Shown: positions 17,339 to 27,307, counted from the first letter of the stretch. The stretch is DNA of 49,788 nucleotides from Paracoccaceae bacterium (GCA_022763485.1 JALEGX010000003.1:1-49788), one strand, 5' to 3'. A program made the numbers and translations. Notes: generated by a model not told the origin, from the sequence alone.

Positions 17339-18376
17339 TCAGCCCCCCGTCGTCCAGCGTGCAAACGCACCCCAGAACCAGTCGAATTTTGCAGCGAAGG
17401 AAACGAACACAACCCAGAACAGCGAGAACGGCAGGAACACTTTCCATCCCAGACGCATCAGCTGGTCATAGCGGTAACGCGGGGTGATCGCTTTGACCAT
17501 CGCGAAGAGGAAGAAGAAGAACGCCATTTTCGCGACCATCCACAGCACGCCGTCGGGCAGGCCCGGGATCGGCGACAGCCAACCGCCAAAGAACAGCAGC
17601 GTGGTCAGCGCGCACATCAGGAAGATGGCGATATATTCGCCCGCCATGAACAGCAGGAACGGCGTTGCGGAGTATTCCACCTGGTAGCCGGCCACCAGTT
17701 CCGATTCCGCTTCCGGAAGGTCGAAGGGCGGGCGGTTGGTTTCGGCCAGCGCCGAGATGAAGAACAGGAAGACCATCGGGAAGTGCGGCAGCCAGTACCA
17801 GTTGAACAGGCCCAGGTTGCCGTCCTGCGCGCGCACGATGTCACCGAAGTTCATCGACCCGGTCGACAGGATCACACCGATGATGATCAGGCCGATGGAC
17901 ACCTCGTAGGAAATCATCTGTGCCGCGGACCGCAGCGAGCCCAGGAACGGATATTTCGAGTTCGAGGCCCAGCCGCCCATGATCACGCCGTAAACCTCAA
18001 GCGAGGACACCGCGAAGACATAGAGGATGGCGACGTTGATGTCGCTGAGAACCCAGCCGTCGTTGAACGGGATTACCGCCCAGGCGATCATCGCCAGCAC
18101 GAAGCTGGTCAGCGGCGCCAGGATGAACACGGTGCGGTCGGCCCCGGCCGGGATGACCACTTCCTTGACCACGTATTTCAACGCATCCGCCACCGATTGC
18201 AGCAGGCCGTAGACGCCCACGACGTTGGGGCCCCGACGCATTTGGACCGCGGCCCAGATCTTGCGGTCCCCGTAGACGAGGAACAGAAGCGAAATCATCA
18301 CGAAGGCAACAACTGCAAGCACTTGCGCCAGTATCAGTATGGCGATGCCGCCTGGGGTGTTAAAGAAATCAGCCAT
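17339..18376 (-). CDS. nuoH: NADH-quinone oxidoreductase subunit H
   Basis: The membrane subunit forming the quinone-entry site with NuoB and NuoD. It has 345 residues and about eight helices. Conserved elements include [20 protein letters not shown] sequence (here [19 protein letters not shown]), [19 protein letters not shown] and [17 protein letters not shown]. It follows the embedded lipoprotein gene by 6 bp and precedes nuoI by 3 bp. Confidence 0.97.
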   Translation of the reverse strand: MADFFNTPGGIAILILAQVLAVVAFVMISLLFLVYGDRKIWAAVQMRRGPNVVGVYGLLQSVADALKYVVKEVVIPAGADRTVFILAPLTSFVLAMIAWAVIPFNDGWVLSDINVAILYVFAVSSLEVYGVIMGGWASNSKYPFLGSLRSAAQMISYEVSIGLIIIGVILSTGSMNFGDIVRAQDGNLGLFNWYWLPHFPMVFLFFISALAETNRPPFDLPEAESELVAGYQVEYSATPFLLFMAGEYIAIFLMCALTTLLFFGGWLSPIPGLPDGVLWMVAKMAFFFFLFAMVKAITPRYRYDQLMRLGWKVFLPFSLFWVVFVSFAAKFDWFWGAFARWTTGG

Positions 18377-18382
18377 AGGTCC

Positions 18383-18772
18383 TCACACCGTGGGTATTCC
18401 GTTTTCCTCGCAGCCCGCGACCACGACTTCGGCGTCGATGGTGCGCAGACCGCGCGGCAGGGCGGGCGAAATGGTATACACCGCATCTGCGGTCCAAACG
18501 CCCCCTTCTTGGTTCAAATTCGTGCGCAGGTGCCGAGCGAAGCCGTAGCCCCGGATCAGCGCATATTGTGCGGCCGCGCATTCCGCATAGTTGTCCACGT
18601 CATGCGGGCCCAAGGCCCCGGTCATCGAGACGTGAAACTGCACCAGATCACCTTCCAGCAGGCTGGTTTCGACCCCCATGTAGTCCGGTTCGAACCGCGT
18701 CACCTGATCTGTTTGTGCCGGTTCACAGGCGGCCAGCATCAGGGGCGTTATGAGGGCGAAGCGAACCATCAC
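18383..18772 (-). CDS. Predicted lipoprotein embedded between nuoG and nuoH
   Basis: A 129-residue protein of unknown family. The N terminus [16 protein letters not shown] is a lipoprotein signal with lipobox LAAC, so Cys16 would be lipid-modified and the protein anchored on the periplasmic face. The mature part has no recognised motif; it contains further cysteines (in YAECAAAQY and VVAGCEENG) that could form a disulphide. The start overlaps the nuoG stop by 4 nt and the stop is 6 bp before nuoH, so it is firmly part of the operon. Unidentified reading frames are known in the nuo/nqo clusters of Paracoccus and Rhodobacter; whether this equals one of them needs a search. Confidence 0.8.
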   Translation of the reverse strand: MMVRFALITPLMLAACEPAQTDQVTRFEPDYMGVETSLLEGDLVQFHVSMTGALGPHDVDNYAECAAAQYALIRGYGFARHLRTNLNQEGGVWTADAVYTISPALPRGLRTIDAEVVVAGCEENGIPTV

Positions 18773-20787
18773 TCTGCTGCAATCTTCTCCGCGCCGCGCG
18801 CCTTGGCCATTGCCGAAAGCTCGGCCATGACCTCGGATGCCCGCGCAATCGGGTTGGTCAGGTAGAAGTCCTTTACCGCCGGCAGGAAGTCGGCCTTGCC
18901 CAGGCTGTCCAGCTCCAGGGCTTCGCCTTCGTTTGCCGGTACGGTGTCGATCTGGGCCAGATGCGGAACCTCGGACACCAGCGCCTGACGCAGCTGCGCC
19001 AGCGAGTCGTAGCCCAGCGTCGCGTCCAGCTCGGCGCTCAGCGCGCGCAGGATCGCCCAGTTTTCCTTGGCATCGCCCGGCGCAAACCCGGCGCGCATCG
19101 CCAGCTGCGGGCGGCCTTCGGTGTTCACGAACAGACCGTTTTCTTCGGTATAGGCCGCACCCGGCAGGATCACGTCAGCGCGATGGGCACCGCGGTCACC
19201 GTGGCTGCCCTGATAGATCACGAAAGCACCTTCACCGATTTCAACCTCATCGGCACCCAGGTTGTAGATCACTTCGGCACCATCGATGGCCGCGTCCAGG
19301 CCGCCTTCGGTCACTGCACCGATGTCCATCGCCCCCACACGGGCGGCGGCGGTGTGCAGCACCAGCAGCTTGGAGTCGGTATCGGCGGCGAATTTCTGAG
19401 CATGGGCCAGAACCGCCAGGCCATCGGCCTCACGCAGGGCGCCCTGCCCCACGATCACGACAGTGTCCTTGCCCAGGGCGCCGGAATGGTCGCCCGTGTG
19501 CAACGCTTCCAGCGCGGCGCGGTCGGTGCCCAGATGCGTATAGTCATAGGTCAGATCAACCGCCTGACCGACCACACCAACTGTTGCGCCATTGATCCAC
19601 GCCTTGCGGATCCGCGCGTTCAGCACCGGCGCCTCGTCACGCGGGTTGGTGCCGATCAGCATGATCGCCTTGGCGGTGTCGATGTCCTCAATCGACGCGG
19701 TGCCGACATAACCGGCCCGGTTGCCGATCGGCAGGCGCGCCTTGTCGGTGCGGCATTCGACGTTTCCGCCCAGGGCGTCCACCAGTTGCTTCAGCGCAAA
19801 GGCCGCTTCGACCGGGGCCAGATCACCGATCAGACCGGCGATTTTCTTGCCCTTCATCGCAGCCGCGGCAGCGGCCAGCGCTTCGCCCCAGGAGGCGGGC
19901 TTCAGCTTGCCATCAACGCGCACATAGGGACGGTCCAGACGCTGACGGCGCAGGCCGTCCCAGACAAAGCGGGTCTTGTCCGAAATCCATTCCTCGTTCA
20001 CGCCGTCATGGTTGCGCGGCATGATGCGTTTGACTTCGCGGCCCTTGGTGTCCACGCGGATGTTGCTGCCAAGCGCGTCCATCACGTCGATAGTTTCGGT
20101 TTTGGTTAGCTCCCACGGACGGGCGGTAAAGGCATAGGGCTTCGACGTCAGCGCACCAACCGGGCACAGGTCGATGATGTTGCCCTGCATGTTGCTGTCC
20201 AGCGTCTGGTTCAGATAGCTGGTGATCTCGGCATCTTCACCGCGCCCGGTCTGACCCATCTGCGTGATGCCCGCAACTTCGGTGGTGAAGCGGACACAGC
20301 GGGTGCAGCTGATGCAGCGGGTCATCGCGGTTGACACGAGCGGCCCCAGGTCCAGATCGTCCACCGCGCGCTTGGCTTCCTTGAAGCGGCTGCCCGACAG
20401 GCCATAGGCCATCGCCTGGTCCTGCAGGTCGCATTCGCCGCCCTGGTCACAGATCGGGCAATCCAGCGGGTGGTTGATCAGCATGAATTCCATCACGCCT
20501 TCGCGGGCCTTCTTGACCATGGGCGAATTGGTCTTGACCACAGGCGGCTGGCCTTCGGGACCGGGGCGCAGGTCGCGCACCTGCATGGCACAGGAGGCGG
20601 CGGGCTTCGGCGGGCCGCCCACAACTTCAACCAGGCACATGCGGCAGTTGCCGGCAATCGACAGGCGCTCATGATAGCAGAAGCGCGGCACCTCGATCCC
20701 GGCCTCTTCGCAGGCCTGGATCAGGGTCATCGACCCGTCCACTTCAATCTCGGTTCCGTCAATGTTGATCTTGCGGAGGTCAGACAT
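18769..20787 (-). CDS. nuoG: NADH-quinone oxidoreductase subunit G
   Basis: The largest peripheral-arm subunit, with iron-sulfur clusters N1b, N4 and N5, 672 residues. N-terminal 2Fe-2S ligands are at Cys37, Cys48, Cys51 and Cys66. The His/Cys-ligated cluster lies around [18 protein letters not shown], and a further 4Fe-4S site around [11 protein letters not shown] molybdopterin-oxidoreductase-like domain follows, without an evident cofactor site; [20 protein letters not shown] is typical. It starts 3 bp after the DUF5333-like gene and overlaps the next lipoprotein gene by 4 nt. Confidence 0.97.
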   Translation of the reverse strand: MSDLRKINIDGTEIEVDGSMTLIQACEEAGIEVPRFCYHERLSIAGNCRMCLVEVVGGPPKPAASCAMQVRDLRPGPEGQPPVVKTNSPMVKKAREGVMEFMLINHPLDCPICDQGGECDLQDQAMAYGLSGSRFKEAKRAVDDLDLGPLVSTAMTRCISCTRCVRFTTEVAGITQMGQTGRGEDAEITSYLNQTLDSNMQGNIIDLCPVGALTSKPYAFTARPWELTKTETIDVMDALGSNIRVDTKGREVKRIMPRNHDGVNEEWISDKTRFVWDGLRRQRLDRPYVRVDGKLKPASWGEALAAAAAAMKGKKIAGLIGDLAPVEAAFALKQLVDALGGNVECRTDKARLPIGNRAGYVGTASIEDIDTAKAIMLIGTNPRDEAPVLNARIRKAWINGATVGVVGQAVDLTYDYTHLGTDRAALEALHTGDHSGALGKDTVVIVGQGALREADGLAVLAHAQKFAADTDSKLLVLHTAAARVGAMDIGAVTEGGLDAAIDGAEVIYNLGADEVEIGEGAFVIYQGSHGDRGAHRADVILPGAAYTEENGLFVNTEGRPQLAMRAGFAPGDAKENWAILRALSAELDATLGYDSLAQLRQALVSEVPHLAQIDTVPANEGEALELDSLGKADFLPAVKDFYLTNPIARASEVMAELSAMAKARGAEKIAAE

Positions 20788-20790
20788 GGT

Positions 20791-21210
20791 CTATTTCGCC
20801 CTCAGTAAAACGCCGATCGCGCTGTTATTCTCGATTTCCGCGCGTCCGAACGCACAGAACGTTTCCGGTTGCTCGTAGCGGACACCTTTGGAAGCCAGAA
20901 ACGCCTCACCCTTGGCGCGCATCCGTGCTTTTTCGTCGTCCGATTCGATGTAATCTTTGATTTCGCTGTCCGTGTAGCCCAGTGCGTTGGCCCGCGACTT
21001 GAGCTTGCGCAACTCCGACAGTCCCCGAAAGAACCGGGGCGCCAGGCTGTCACAGTGATCTGCAACTTCCTTGGCCAGGGCGACCGCAAACAGCGGCTCC
21101 TCAATCTCGGCCACATCGCTGAGCGACGGCTTGGCCTGCGCAGCCAGCGGGACAGATGCGAAGGACGCCAGCGACAGGGCAACCGCAGGCAGGATCAGGG
21201 CATGTTTCAT
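20791..21210 (-). CDS. DUF5333-like exported protein upstream of nuoG
   Basis: 139 residues from the ATG at 21210, which has a good ribosome site (GGAG, 6 nt spacing); the same frame extends upstream to 21312 without coding character. A Sec signal peptide (MKHALILPAVALSLASF then LAAQA) is likely cleaved after about residue 26. The mature part is helical, with LSDVAEIEEPL, ALGYTDSEIKDYI and KARMRAKGEAFLASKGV, matching my memory of the Rhodobacteraceae DUF5333 family. Two cysteines (ADHCDSL and TFCAFGRAEI) could pair. It sits 3 bp before nuoG, preceded by two hairpins, one sequestering its ribosome site. Function unknown. Confidence 0.82.
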   Translation of the reverse strand: MKHALILPAVALSLASFASVPLAAQAKPSLSDVAEIEEPLFAVALAKEVADHCDSLAPRFFRGLSELRKLKSRANALGYTDSEIKDYIESDDEKARMRAKGEAFLASKGVRYEQPETFCAFGRAEIENNSAIGVLLRAK

Positions 21211-21213
21211 CGG

Positions 21214-21235
21214 TCTCTCCTTGGTTTGGGAGAGA
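21214..21235 (-). promoter_or_regulatory. Hairpin sequestering the ribosome site of the DUF5333-like gene
   Basis: On the minus strand TCTCTCC (21235-21229) pairs with GGAGAGA (21220-21214) over 7 bp with an 8-nt loop. The 3' arm contains the Shine-Dalgarno GGAG, placed 6 nt before the ATG at 21210. When formed, the hairpin would block initiation, so this could be a translational control point. Confidence 0.5.
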
Positions 21236-21246
21236 GCAGCGCGCGC

Positions 21247-21278
21247 AAAAGCGCCAGTGCTATTCAATAGCAAGGCGC
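21247..21278 (-). terminator. Terminator-like hairpin inside the nuo operon
   Basis: On the minus strand GCGCC (21278-21274) and GGCGC (21255-21251) flank a 15-nt palindrome TGCTATT-G-AATAGCA (21272-21258), giving a long stem with small internal bulges. TTTT follows directly (21250-21247). It lies in the 98-bp gap between the lipoprotein gene and the DUF5333-like gene. It has the form of an intrinsic terminator or attenuator, partial enough to let nuoG-N be expressed. Confidence 0.5.
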
Positions 21279-21308
21279 CCAGACGGCCGTGATATGCCCG
21301 GTTTCCGC

Positions 21309-21698
21309 TCACGGATTACACGTCCCCATCAGGACCAGCGTGTCCTTGTTCAAGGTCAGCGGCGTATCCAGATCAACGGGGTCCTGATCCCAGATGATCT
21401 GCGACGTGCCGTAGTTTTCGATGCAATAGGTGGTCGACGTGTGATGCGCGGCCTGGCGTGCGCCCTTGTCGGACTGGCTGGCGCGCTGGATCTCGGTAAC
21501 GAAGCGGTCGCGTGCGGTCTTCTTGTCCACCGCCTTGGTCTTGGCCGGGAAATAGAACCCGTCATAAAGCTGGCGGTTTTCGGTGTTGGCGTTGCACGCG
21601 GTCAGGAACAGACCCGACAGGCAAACCCCGGCCAGCACGGCAAGGCGCTTGCCCGTCCGACCTGTTCCGATTGTGTATTTTGCCGTAAGTGATGTCAT
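21309..21698 (-). CDS. Predicted lipoprotein downstream of nuoF
   Basis: 129 residues from the ATG at 21698; the frame upstream to 21803 overlaps nuoF and is rejected. The N terminus has a basic region (GTGRTGKR), a hydrophobic core and the lipobox LTAC, so Cys35 is the likely lipidation site. The mature portion contains FYFPAKTKAVDKKTARDRF, TYCIENYGTSQI and ends MGTCNP. No family is recognised. The gene starts 37 bp after nuoF and is followed by a 98-bp gap with two hairpins, the largest gap in the nuo operon. A periplasmic or membrane-surface role alongside complex I is possible, but only position supports it. Confidence 0.75.
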   Translation of the reverse strand: MTSLTAKYTIGTGRTGKRLAVLAGVCLSGLFLTACNANTENRQLYDGFYFPAKTKAVDKKTARDRFVTEIQRASQSDKGARQAAHHTSTTYCIENYGTSQIIWDQDPVDLDTPLTLNKDTLVLMGTCNP

Positions 21699-21735
21699 TG
21701 CTCTGCTCGTCTGCCGTTTGTTGTTCAGATCCGGA

Positions 21736-23031
21736 TCATTCCGCCGCCATCGCACCCATGCGGCCGGTTTTTTTGGCCTTGATGCGGTCTTCGATCTCTT
21801 CACGGAAGTGGCGGATCAGGCCCTGGATCGGCCAGGCGGCCGCATCGCCAAGGGCACAGATGGTGTGGCCTTCGACCTGTTTGGTCACGCTCAGCAGCAT
21901 GTCGATCTCTTCGATCTCTGCCTCACCTTTCACCAAGCGGTCCATGACGCGCATCATCCAGCCGGTGCCTTCGCGGCAGGGGGTGCACTGGCCGCAGCTT
22001 TCGTGCTTGAAGAATTTCGCCAGACGCCAGATCGCCTTCACCACATCGGTGTTCTGATCCATCACGATCATGCAGCCGGTGCCGAAGGACGATTTGTTTT
22101 CGCGCATCCAGTCGAAATCCATGATCGCATCTTCCAGCGCATGTTTCGGCAGCACCGGGCAGGACGCGCCCCCCGGAATGATCGCTTTCAGGTTGTCCCA
22201 GCCGCCGCGGACGCCGCCGCCGTGCTTTTCGATGATCTCACGCACCGGCATGGACATGGCTTCTTCGAACACGCAGGGGGTGTTCACGTGGCCGGTCAGG
22301 GCAAACAGTTTGGTGCCCGCGTTGTTCGGACGACCGAAGGACGAAAACCATTCCGGACCGCGACGCAGGATGGTCGGCACGACCGCAATGGATTCCACGT
22401 TGTTCACGGTGGTCGGGCAGCCATAAAGGCCCGCGCCCGCCGGGAACGGCGGTTTCATCCGGGGCATCCCCTTCTTGCCTTCCAGGCTTTCGATCAGGGC
22501 GGTTTCCTCACCGCAGATATAGGCCCCTGCCCCGTGGTGCAGATACAGGTCGAAGTCCCAGCCGGATTTGGCGGCATTCTTGCCCAGCAGGCCCGCGTCA
22601 TAGGCTTCGTTGATGGCGTTCTGCAGCGCCTCACGTTCGCGGATGTATTCACCGCGGATATAGATGTAGGCCGCGTGCGCCCCCATCGCGAAAGAGGCAA
22701 TCAGCGCCCCTTCGATCAGCGTGTGCGGATCGTGGCGCATGATTTCGCGGTCTTTACAGGTGGCGGGCTCGGATTCGTCAGCGTTGATGACCAGATAGGC
22801 CGGACGACCGTCGCTTTCCTTGGGCATGAAGGACCATTTCAGACCGGTGGGGAAGCCCGCACCACCGCGTCCACGCAGGCCGGAGTCCTTGACCTGCTGG
22901 ATGATCCAGTCACGACCGTTCTGGATCATGCCTGCGGTTCCATCCCAGTGGCCACGGGCCTGAGCGCCCTTCAGCGAGCGATCATGCATGCCATACAGGT
23001 TGGTAAAGATGCGGTCCTGGTCCTTCAGCAT
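21736..23031 (-). CDS. nuoF: NADH-quinone oxidoreductase subunit F
   Basis: The NADH- and FMN-binding subunit, the electron entry point of complex I, 431 residues. The FMN/NADH glycine-rich region [16 protein letters not shown] is near residue 50, followed by [15 protein letters not shown] and [15 protein letters not shown]. The C-terminal N3 cluster motif [15 protein letters not shown] is present, with its fourth Cys in [12 protein letters not shown]. It lies 6 bp after the small DUF5337-like gene. Confidence 0.97.
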   Translation of the reverse strand: MLKDQDRIFTNLYGMHDRSLKGAQARGHWDGTAGMIQNGRDWIIQQVKDSGLRGRGGAGFPTGLKWSFMPKESDGRPAYLVINADESEPATCKDREIMRHDPHTLIEGALIASFAMGAHAAYIYIRGEYIREREALQNAINEAYDAGLLGKNAAKSGWDFDLYLHHGAGAYICGEETALIESLEGKKGMPRMKPPFPAGAGLYGCPTTVNNVESIAVVPTILRRGPEWFSSFGRPNNAGTKLFALTGHVNTPCVFEEAMSMPVREIIEKHGGGVRGGWDNLKAIIPGGASCPVLPKHALEDAIMDFDWMRENKSSFGTGCMIVMDQNTDVVKAIWRLAKFFKHESCGQCTPCREGTGWMMRVMDRLVKGEAEIEEIDMLLSVTKQVEGHTICALGDAAAWPIQGLIRHFREEIEDRIKAKKTGRMGAMAAE

Positions 23032-23037
23032 GTCTGC

Positions 23038-23280
23038 CTACCTTTGACTGTCCTGACGCAAGCGCCAGAGTTGAAAAATGTTGACCAATGCATAGATCAG
23101 ACCTGCAAGTGCCGCGAGGTCGAAGAGCAGAGCATAGCGTCCCGGTAGCCCCAGCGCGGGGCCAACGAAAAGCGACAGAACCAGCCACACCACGATTGTC
23201 CCGGCAATCACCAGGGACACATGTCGCCCTTTCTGGGCAATGGCTTTGTCCTGTTCTTCGCTCATATGGTCCGTGTTCAT
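23038..23280 (-). CDS. DUF5337-like small membrane protein between nuoE and nuoF
   Basis: An 80-residue protein with two predicted membrane helices (about 21-42, VSLVIAGTIVVWLVLSLFVG, and 48-70) and a basic C terminus (LWRLRQDSQR). The charged N terminus (SEEQDKAIAQKGRH) fits the DUF5337 pattern I recall from Rhodobacteraceae nuo clusters. The ATG at 23265 (Met6) is an alternative start. It lies 24 bp after nuoE and 6 bp before nuoF. Such a placement suggests a small accessory or assembly subunit, which is inference. Confidence 0.78.
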   Translation of the reverse strand: MNTDHMSEEQDKAIAQKGRHVSLVIAGTIVVWLVLSLFVGPALGLPGRYALLFDLAALAGLIYALVNIFQLWRLRQDSQR

Positions 23281-23304
23281 TTCTCCCCGCCGAAGCGGGA
23301 AGCG

Positions 23305-24519
23305 TTATTCGTAAATGCCGTCTTTCTTGGCACGTTTGGCAAATTCGGTCTCTTCACCCGCTGCCAGCTTGGCCGCCTGTTCGATCCAGCCGTCGCGTTC
23401 GATGCGGCCCTTGAACTTCAGGCGGCTGTCGACCCACGCGACATGCGCTTCGGTCCAGGCTGCGATCTGGTCGAAATGGAAGAAGCCCAGTTCGTTCAGC
23501 GTCTGCTCCAGCTTGGGGCCAACCCCTTTGAGCAGTTTCAGGTCGTCCGCCCCGCCTTCGCGCGCGGTGCTCAGGGTCTCGGGCTGATCGCCTTCGGGGT
23601 CGTCTGCACTTGCTGCAGCCTCAGGGTCGAAATCCGCGTCGTCTTCGTCAGAGGCAACGTATTTCCATTCACCCTTGCGCGCAGCCAGCTCTTCCTGACC
23701 CGGCAGGGTGGCAGAGGGCTTGATCAGCGGTTCGGACGACGGCGCGGCAGCCGGTTCTGCGGGCGCAGTGGGCGCTTCTGCGGCGGCGGCTGGCGCCGCT
23801 TCGGCCGATTTGCCGGTGACCCAGGGCGTCAGGATCGGAACCTCGGTCCCGTCGATGCGCTTGATGGTGTCGCCAATATCGGTGGCCAGCTGGACCGAGG
23901 CGTTATACTGTGTTTGGCCGCTGTCGAACTCGGTCAGGCAGACCAGTCCGTCCTTGGGCTCTGCGGCAAAGCGGCCGTTCTGCGGTCCCGGAACCGGAAC
24001 CTTGCCAGCGGCCAGTTCGTCCAGAATCTCACCGAAACGCGCGGCGGTCAGGTCTTCGTAGTAGTCCTTGCCGATCTGCGCCATCGGGGCGTTCGTGCAG
24101 GAGCCAAGGCATTCCACCTCTTCCCAGCTGAACTTGCCATCCGCAGACAGGGCATGCGGCTTGTCGGCGATCTTCTCACGGCAGACCGCAATCAGGTCCT
24201 CTGCCCCGCAGATCATGCAGGACGTAGTGCCACAGACCTGAATATGGGCAACAGAACCAACCGGTTGCATCTGGAACATGAAGTAGAAGGACGCCACTTC
24301 CAGCACACGGATATAAGCCATGCCCAGCATATCGGCGACAGCTTCCATCGCAGGTTTGGACAGCCAGCCTTCCTGCTCCTGGGCGCGCCACAGCAGCGGA
24401 ATCACGGCCGAGGCTTCCCGTCCTTCGGGGTATTTGGTCAGCTGCGCTTCGGCCCAGGCCTGGTTGGCGGGTGTAAAAGCGAAGCTTTCGGGTTGTTCAG
24501 CGTGGAGACGGCGTAGCAT
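23305..24519 (-). CDS. nuoE: NADH-quinone oxidoreductase subunit E with C-terminal extension
   Basis: The 2Fe-2S (N1a) thioredoxin-like subunit of the NADH module. The first 170 or so residues are canonical, with ligands in CGTTSC and CLGSC. The whole protein has 404 residues against roughly 160-240 for most NuoE. An Ala/Pro/Glu-rich linker (around 230-265) leads to a C-terminal domain with [27 protein letters not shown] sequence, a helix-hairpin-helix-like motif, followed by [20 protein letters not shown]. Long NuoE proteins are known in Rhodobacter. The start overlaps the nuoD stop by 1 nt. Confidence 0.95.
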   Translation of the reverse strand: MLRRLHAEQPESFAFTPANQAWAEAQLTKYPEGREASAVIPLLWRAQEQEGWLSKPAMEAVADMLGMAYIRVLEVASFYFMFQMQPVGSVAHIQVCGTTSCMICGAEDLIAVCREKIADKPHALSADGKFSWEEVECLGSCTNAPMAQIGKDYYEDLTAARFGEILDELAAGKVPVPGPQNGRFAAEPKDGLVCLTEFDSGQTQYNASVQLATDIGDTIKRIDGTEVPILTPWVTGKSAEAAPAAAAEAPTAPAEPAAAPSSEPLIKPSATLPGQEELAARKGEWKYVASDEDDADFDPEAAASADDPEGDQPETLSTAREGGADDLKLLKGVGPKLEQTLNELGFFHFDQIAAWTEAHVAWVDSRLKFKGRIERDGWIEQAAKLAAGEETEFAKRAKKDGIYE

Positions 24520-25733
24520 TAGCGGTCAATCTCTCCAAAAACGACGTCCATGGTGCCGATGATGGCGGCGACGTCGGCCAGTTGGTGGCCACCGGCCACG
24601 TGGTCCATGGCTTGCAGGTGCAGGAACCCGGGCGCGCGGATCTTGCTGCGGTAGGGTTTGTTCGACCCGTCAGCCACCAGATAGACACCGAATTCGCCCT
24701 TGGGCGCTTCGACGGCGGCATAGACTTCGCCCGCGGGCACGTGGAAGCCTTCGGTGTACAGCTTGAAGTGGTGGATCAGGCTTTCCATCGAAGTCTTCAT
24801 GTCGCCGCGCTTCGGCGGGGTCAGCTTGCCGCGGGCCAGTACGTCACCGGTGGCCTCTTTCAGCTTGGCAATCGCCTGACGGATGATCGACAGCGACTGG
24901 CGCATCTCTTCCATGCGGACCAGGTAGCGGTCATAGCAGTCGCCGTTCTTGCCAACCGGGATCTGGAAGTCGAATTCATCGTAGCATTCATAGGGCTGCG
25001 CACGACGCAGGTCCCATGCCAGACCGGAGCCACGCACCATCACGCCCGAGAAGCCATACTTCTGGATGTCGTCTTCGGTCACGATGCCGATGTCGGCATT
25101 CCGCTGCTTGAAGATGCGGTTTTCGGTCAGCAGGCCGTCGATGTCGTCCAGCACCGCCGGGAAGGTGTGCGACCAGGCCAGGATATCGTCCAGCAGGTCA
25201 TCGGGCAGATCCTGATGCACCCCGCCCGGACGGAAATACGCCGCGTGCAGACGCGCGCCACAGGCCCGTTCGTAGAAGATCATCAGCTTCTCGCGCTCTT
25301 CAAAGCCCCAGAGCGGCGGCGTCAGAGCGCCCACGTCCATGGCCTGCGTGGTCACGTTCAGCAGGTGGTTCAGGATGCGGCCGATTTCCGAGTAGAGAAC
25401 CCGGATCAGCTGGCCGCGACGCGGCACTTCGGTGCCGGTCAGCTTTTCAATGGCCAGACACCAGGCATGTTCCTGGTTCATCGGAGCCACGTAATCCAGC
25501 CGGTCGAAATACGGCAGGTTCTGCAGGTAGGTCCGGCTTTCCATCAGCTTTTCGGTGCCACGGTGCAGCAGGCCGATATGCGGGTCGCAGCGTTCCACGA
25601 TCTCGCCGTCCAGTTCCAGAACCAGACGCAGCACGCCGTGCGCCGCCGGGTGCTGAGGACCGAAGTTGATGTTGAAGTTGCGGATCTTCTGTTCGCCGGT
25701 CAGGGCGTCGTCGAAACCTTTGGAGCCGTCCAT
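24519..25733 (-). CDS. nuoD: NADH-quinone oxidoreductase subunit D
   Basis: The 49-kDa-type subunit, homologous to NiFe-hydrogenase large subunits, which forms the quinone pocket with NuoB. It has 404 residues. Features include [47 protein letters not shown] and the C-terminal [18 protein letters not shown]. NuoC (25733) and NuoE (24519) are each joined by 1-nt stop/start overlaps, so C, D and E are translationally coupled. C and D are separate genes, unlike the fused NuoCD of E. coli. Confidence 0.97.
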   Translation of the reverse strand: MDGSKGFDDALTGEQKIRNFNINFGPQHPAAHGVLRLVLELDGEIVERCDPHIGLLHRGTEKLMESRTYLQNLPYFDRLDYVAPMNQEHAWCLAIEKLTGTEVPRRGQLIRVLYSEIGRILNHLLNVTTQAMDVGALTPPLWGFEEREKLMIFYERACGARLHAAYFRPGGVHQDLPDDLLDDILAWSHTFPAVLDDIDGLLTENRIFKQRNADIGIVTEDDIQKYGFSGVMVRGSGLAWDLRRAQPYECYDEFDFQIPVGKNGDCYDRYLVRMEEMRQSLSIIRQAIAKLKEATGDVLARGKLTPPKRGDMKTSMESLIHHFKLYTEGFHVPAGEVYAAVEAPKGEFGVYLVADGSNKPYRSKIRAPGFLHLQAMDHVAGGHQLADVAAIIGTMDVVFGEIDR

Positions 25734-26338
25734 CAGTTTGCCCCCTCTTTCTCGTCACCCGGAAGGATGTATTCAGCACCTTCCCACGGGCTCATGAAGT
25801 CGAACTGGCGGTATTCCTGAACCAGCGATACGGGTTCATAGACAACGCGCTTTTGCGCTTCGTCATAGCGGACCTCGGTATAGCCGGTGGTCGGGAAGTC
25901 CTTGCGCAGCGGATAGCCGCGGAACCCATAGTCGGTCAGGATGCGGCGCAGGTCCGGGTGGCCGGAGAACAGGATGCCGAACATGTCGAAGACTTCGCGC
26001 TCGAACCAGTTGGCCGACGGGTGCACGTCCACGATCGACGGCACCATTTCGTCCTCGCGGATCGACACACGCAGGCGGATCCGCTGGTTCTGATACATCG
26101 ACAGGAAGTGGTAGACCACGTCGAACCGCTTGGGGCGATCCGGGTAGTCGACACCGGTGATATCCACCAGCGAGGAAAACTTGCAGTTCGGGTCGGTTTT
26201 CAGGAACTCGACAAACCCCACGATATTCGACGGGGCCACGTCCACGTTCAGTTCGCCATAGGCGATGTCCCAACCGATCACGCAATCGGGGCGCTTGGCT
26301 TCCAGCAGGGCGCCCAGTTCGTTCAGTGCTTCAGTCAT
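25733..26338 (-). CDS. nuoC: NADH-quinone oxidoreductase subunit C
   Basis: The 30-kDa peripheral-arm subunit, 201 residues. The signature ERE(V/A)FDMFGI-type sequence appears as [22 protein letters not shown], followed by [17 protein letters not shown]. It starts 20 bp after the nuoB stop and overlaps nuoD by 1 nt. Confidence 0.97.
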   Translation of the reverse strand: MTEALNELGALLEAKRPDCVIGWDIAYGELNVDVAPSNIVGFVEFLKTDPNCKFSSLVDITGVDYPDRPKRFDVVYHFLSMYQNQRIRLRVSIREDEMVPSIVDVHPSANWFEREVFDMFGILFSGHPDLRRILTDYGFRGYPLRKDFPTTGYTEVRYDEAQKRVVYEPVSLVQEYRQFDFMSPWEGAEYILPGDEKEGAN

Positions 26339-26358
26339 GCGTCAATTCTCCTGAAACC

Positions 26359-26883
26359 TTAGCGAACCAGCGTGCCGGTGCGGCGGATCTTGCGTTGCAG
26401 CTGCATCAGACCATAGAGCAGCGCCTCTGCCGTCGGAGGACAGCCAGGGACATAGATGTCCACGGGCACCACGCGGTCACAGCCACGCACCACGGAATAG
26501 GAATAGTGATAATAACCACCGCCGTTGGCGCAGGACCCCATCGAGATCACGTAGCGCGGCTCGGGCATCTGGTCATAGACCTTGCGCAGCGCCGGGGCCA
26601 TCTTGTTGGTCAGCGTGCCGGCCACGATCATCACGTCGGACTGACGCGGGGAGGCGCGCGGCGCGATCCCGAACCGTTCGGCATCATAACGCGGCATGGA
26701 GGTGTGCATCATCTCAACCGCGCAGCAGGCCAGACCAAAGGTCATCCAGTGCAGCGACCCGGTGCGGGCCCAGTTGATGATGTCTTCGGCCGACGTCAGC
26801 AGAAAACCCTTGTCCTGCAGCTCGGCGTTCAGCGCCTGCGTGACAACTTCCTTGTCGACACCCGCGGTGTTGGATCCCGTCAT
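26359..26883 (-). CDS. nuoB: NADH-quinone oxidoreductase subunit B
   Basis: The subunit carrying terminal cluster N2, next to the quinone site, 174 residues. The ligand region [15 protein letters not shown] is present with its tandem cysteines, followed by GSCANGGG and [13 protein letters not shown] chose ATG 26883 because it overlaps the nuoA stop by one base (TGATG), the junction style used elsewhere in this operon; the frame extends 10 codons upstream into nuoA. Confidence 0.96.
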   Translation of the reverse strand: MTGSNTAGVDKEVVTQALNAELQDKGFLLTSAEDIINWARTGSLHWMTFGLACCAVEMMHTSMPRYDAERFGIAPRASPRQSDVMIVAGTLTNKMAPALRKVYDQMPEPRYVISMGSCANGGGYYHYSYSVVRGCDRVVPVDIYVPGCPPTAEALLYGLMQLQRKIRRTGTLVR

Positions 26884-27248
26884 CACTCCCATTCCAGGGC
26901 TCCCTTCTTCCACTCATAGGCGAAGCCGATGGTCAGAACCGCCAGGAAAATCATCATGGACCAGAAACCCAAGTCGCTCATGTCCCGGAAGCCGACGGCC
27001 CAGGGGAACAGGAATGCGATTTCAAGGTCGAAGATGATGAACAGAATCGAAACCAGATAGAACCGGACATCGAACTTCATCCGCGCATCATCGAATGCGT
27101 TGAACCCGCATTCATAGGCGCTGACCTTTTCCGGATCGGGATTTCGGACCGCCAATACGACAGCTGCGAGGATTAGGACAATTCCAAGGCCGACGGCGAC
27201 GGCCAGGAACACGAGAATAGGGAGATATTCCCTAAGCATGTCTTCCAC
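26883..27248 (-). CDS. nuoA: NADH-quinone oxidoreductase subunit A
   Basis: A three-helix membrane subunit, first gene of the operon, 121 residues. It has [20 protein letters not shown], the signature with the redox-sensitive Cys loop, and [12 protein letters not shown]. The start is a GTG at 27248: AAGGAG lies 6 nt upstream of it but 15 nt from the ATG three codons later. The putative promoter is 60 bp upstream. Confidence 0.95.
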   Translation of the reverse strand: MEDMLREYLPILVFLAVAVGLGIVLILAAVVLAVRNPDPEKVSAYECGFNAFDDARMKFDVRFYLVSILFIIFDLEIAFLFPWAVGFRDMSDLGFWSMMIFLAVLTIGFAYEWKKGALEWE

Positions 27249-27307
27249 GAGTGGCTCCTTTCATACGCGCAACCGCGCGCAGCGGGGTAGCTGCTTGATC
27301 TAGACCG

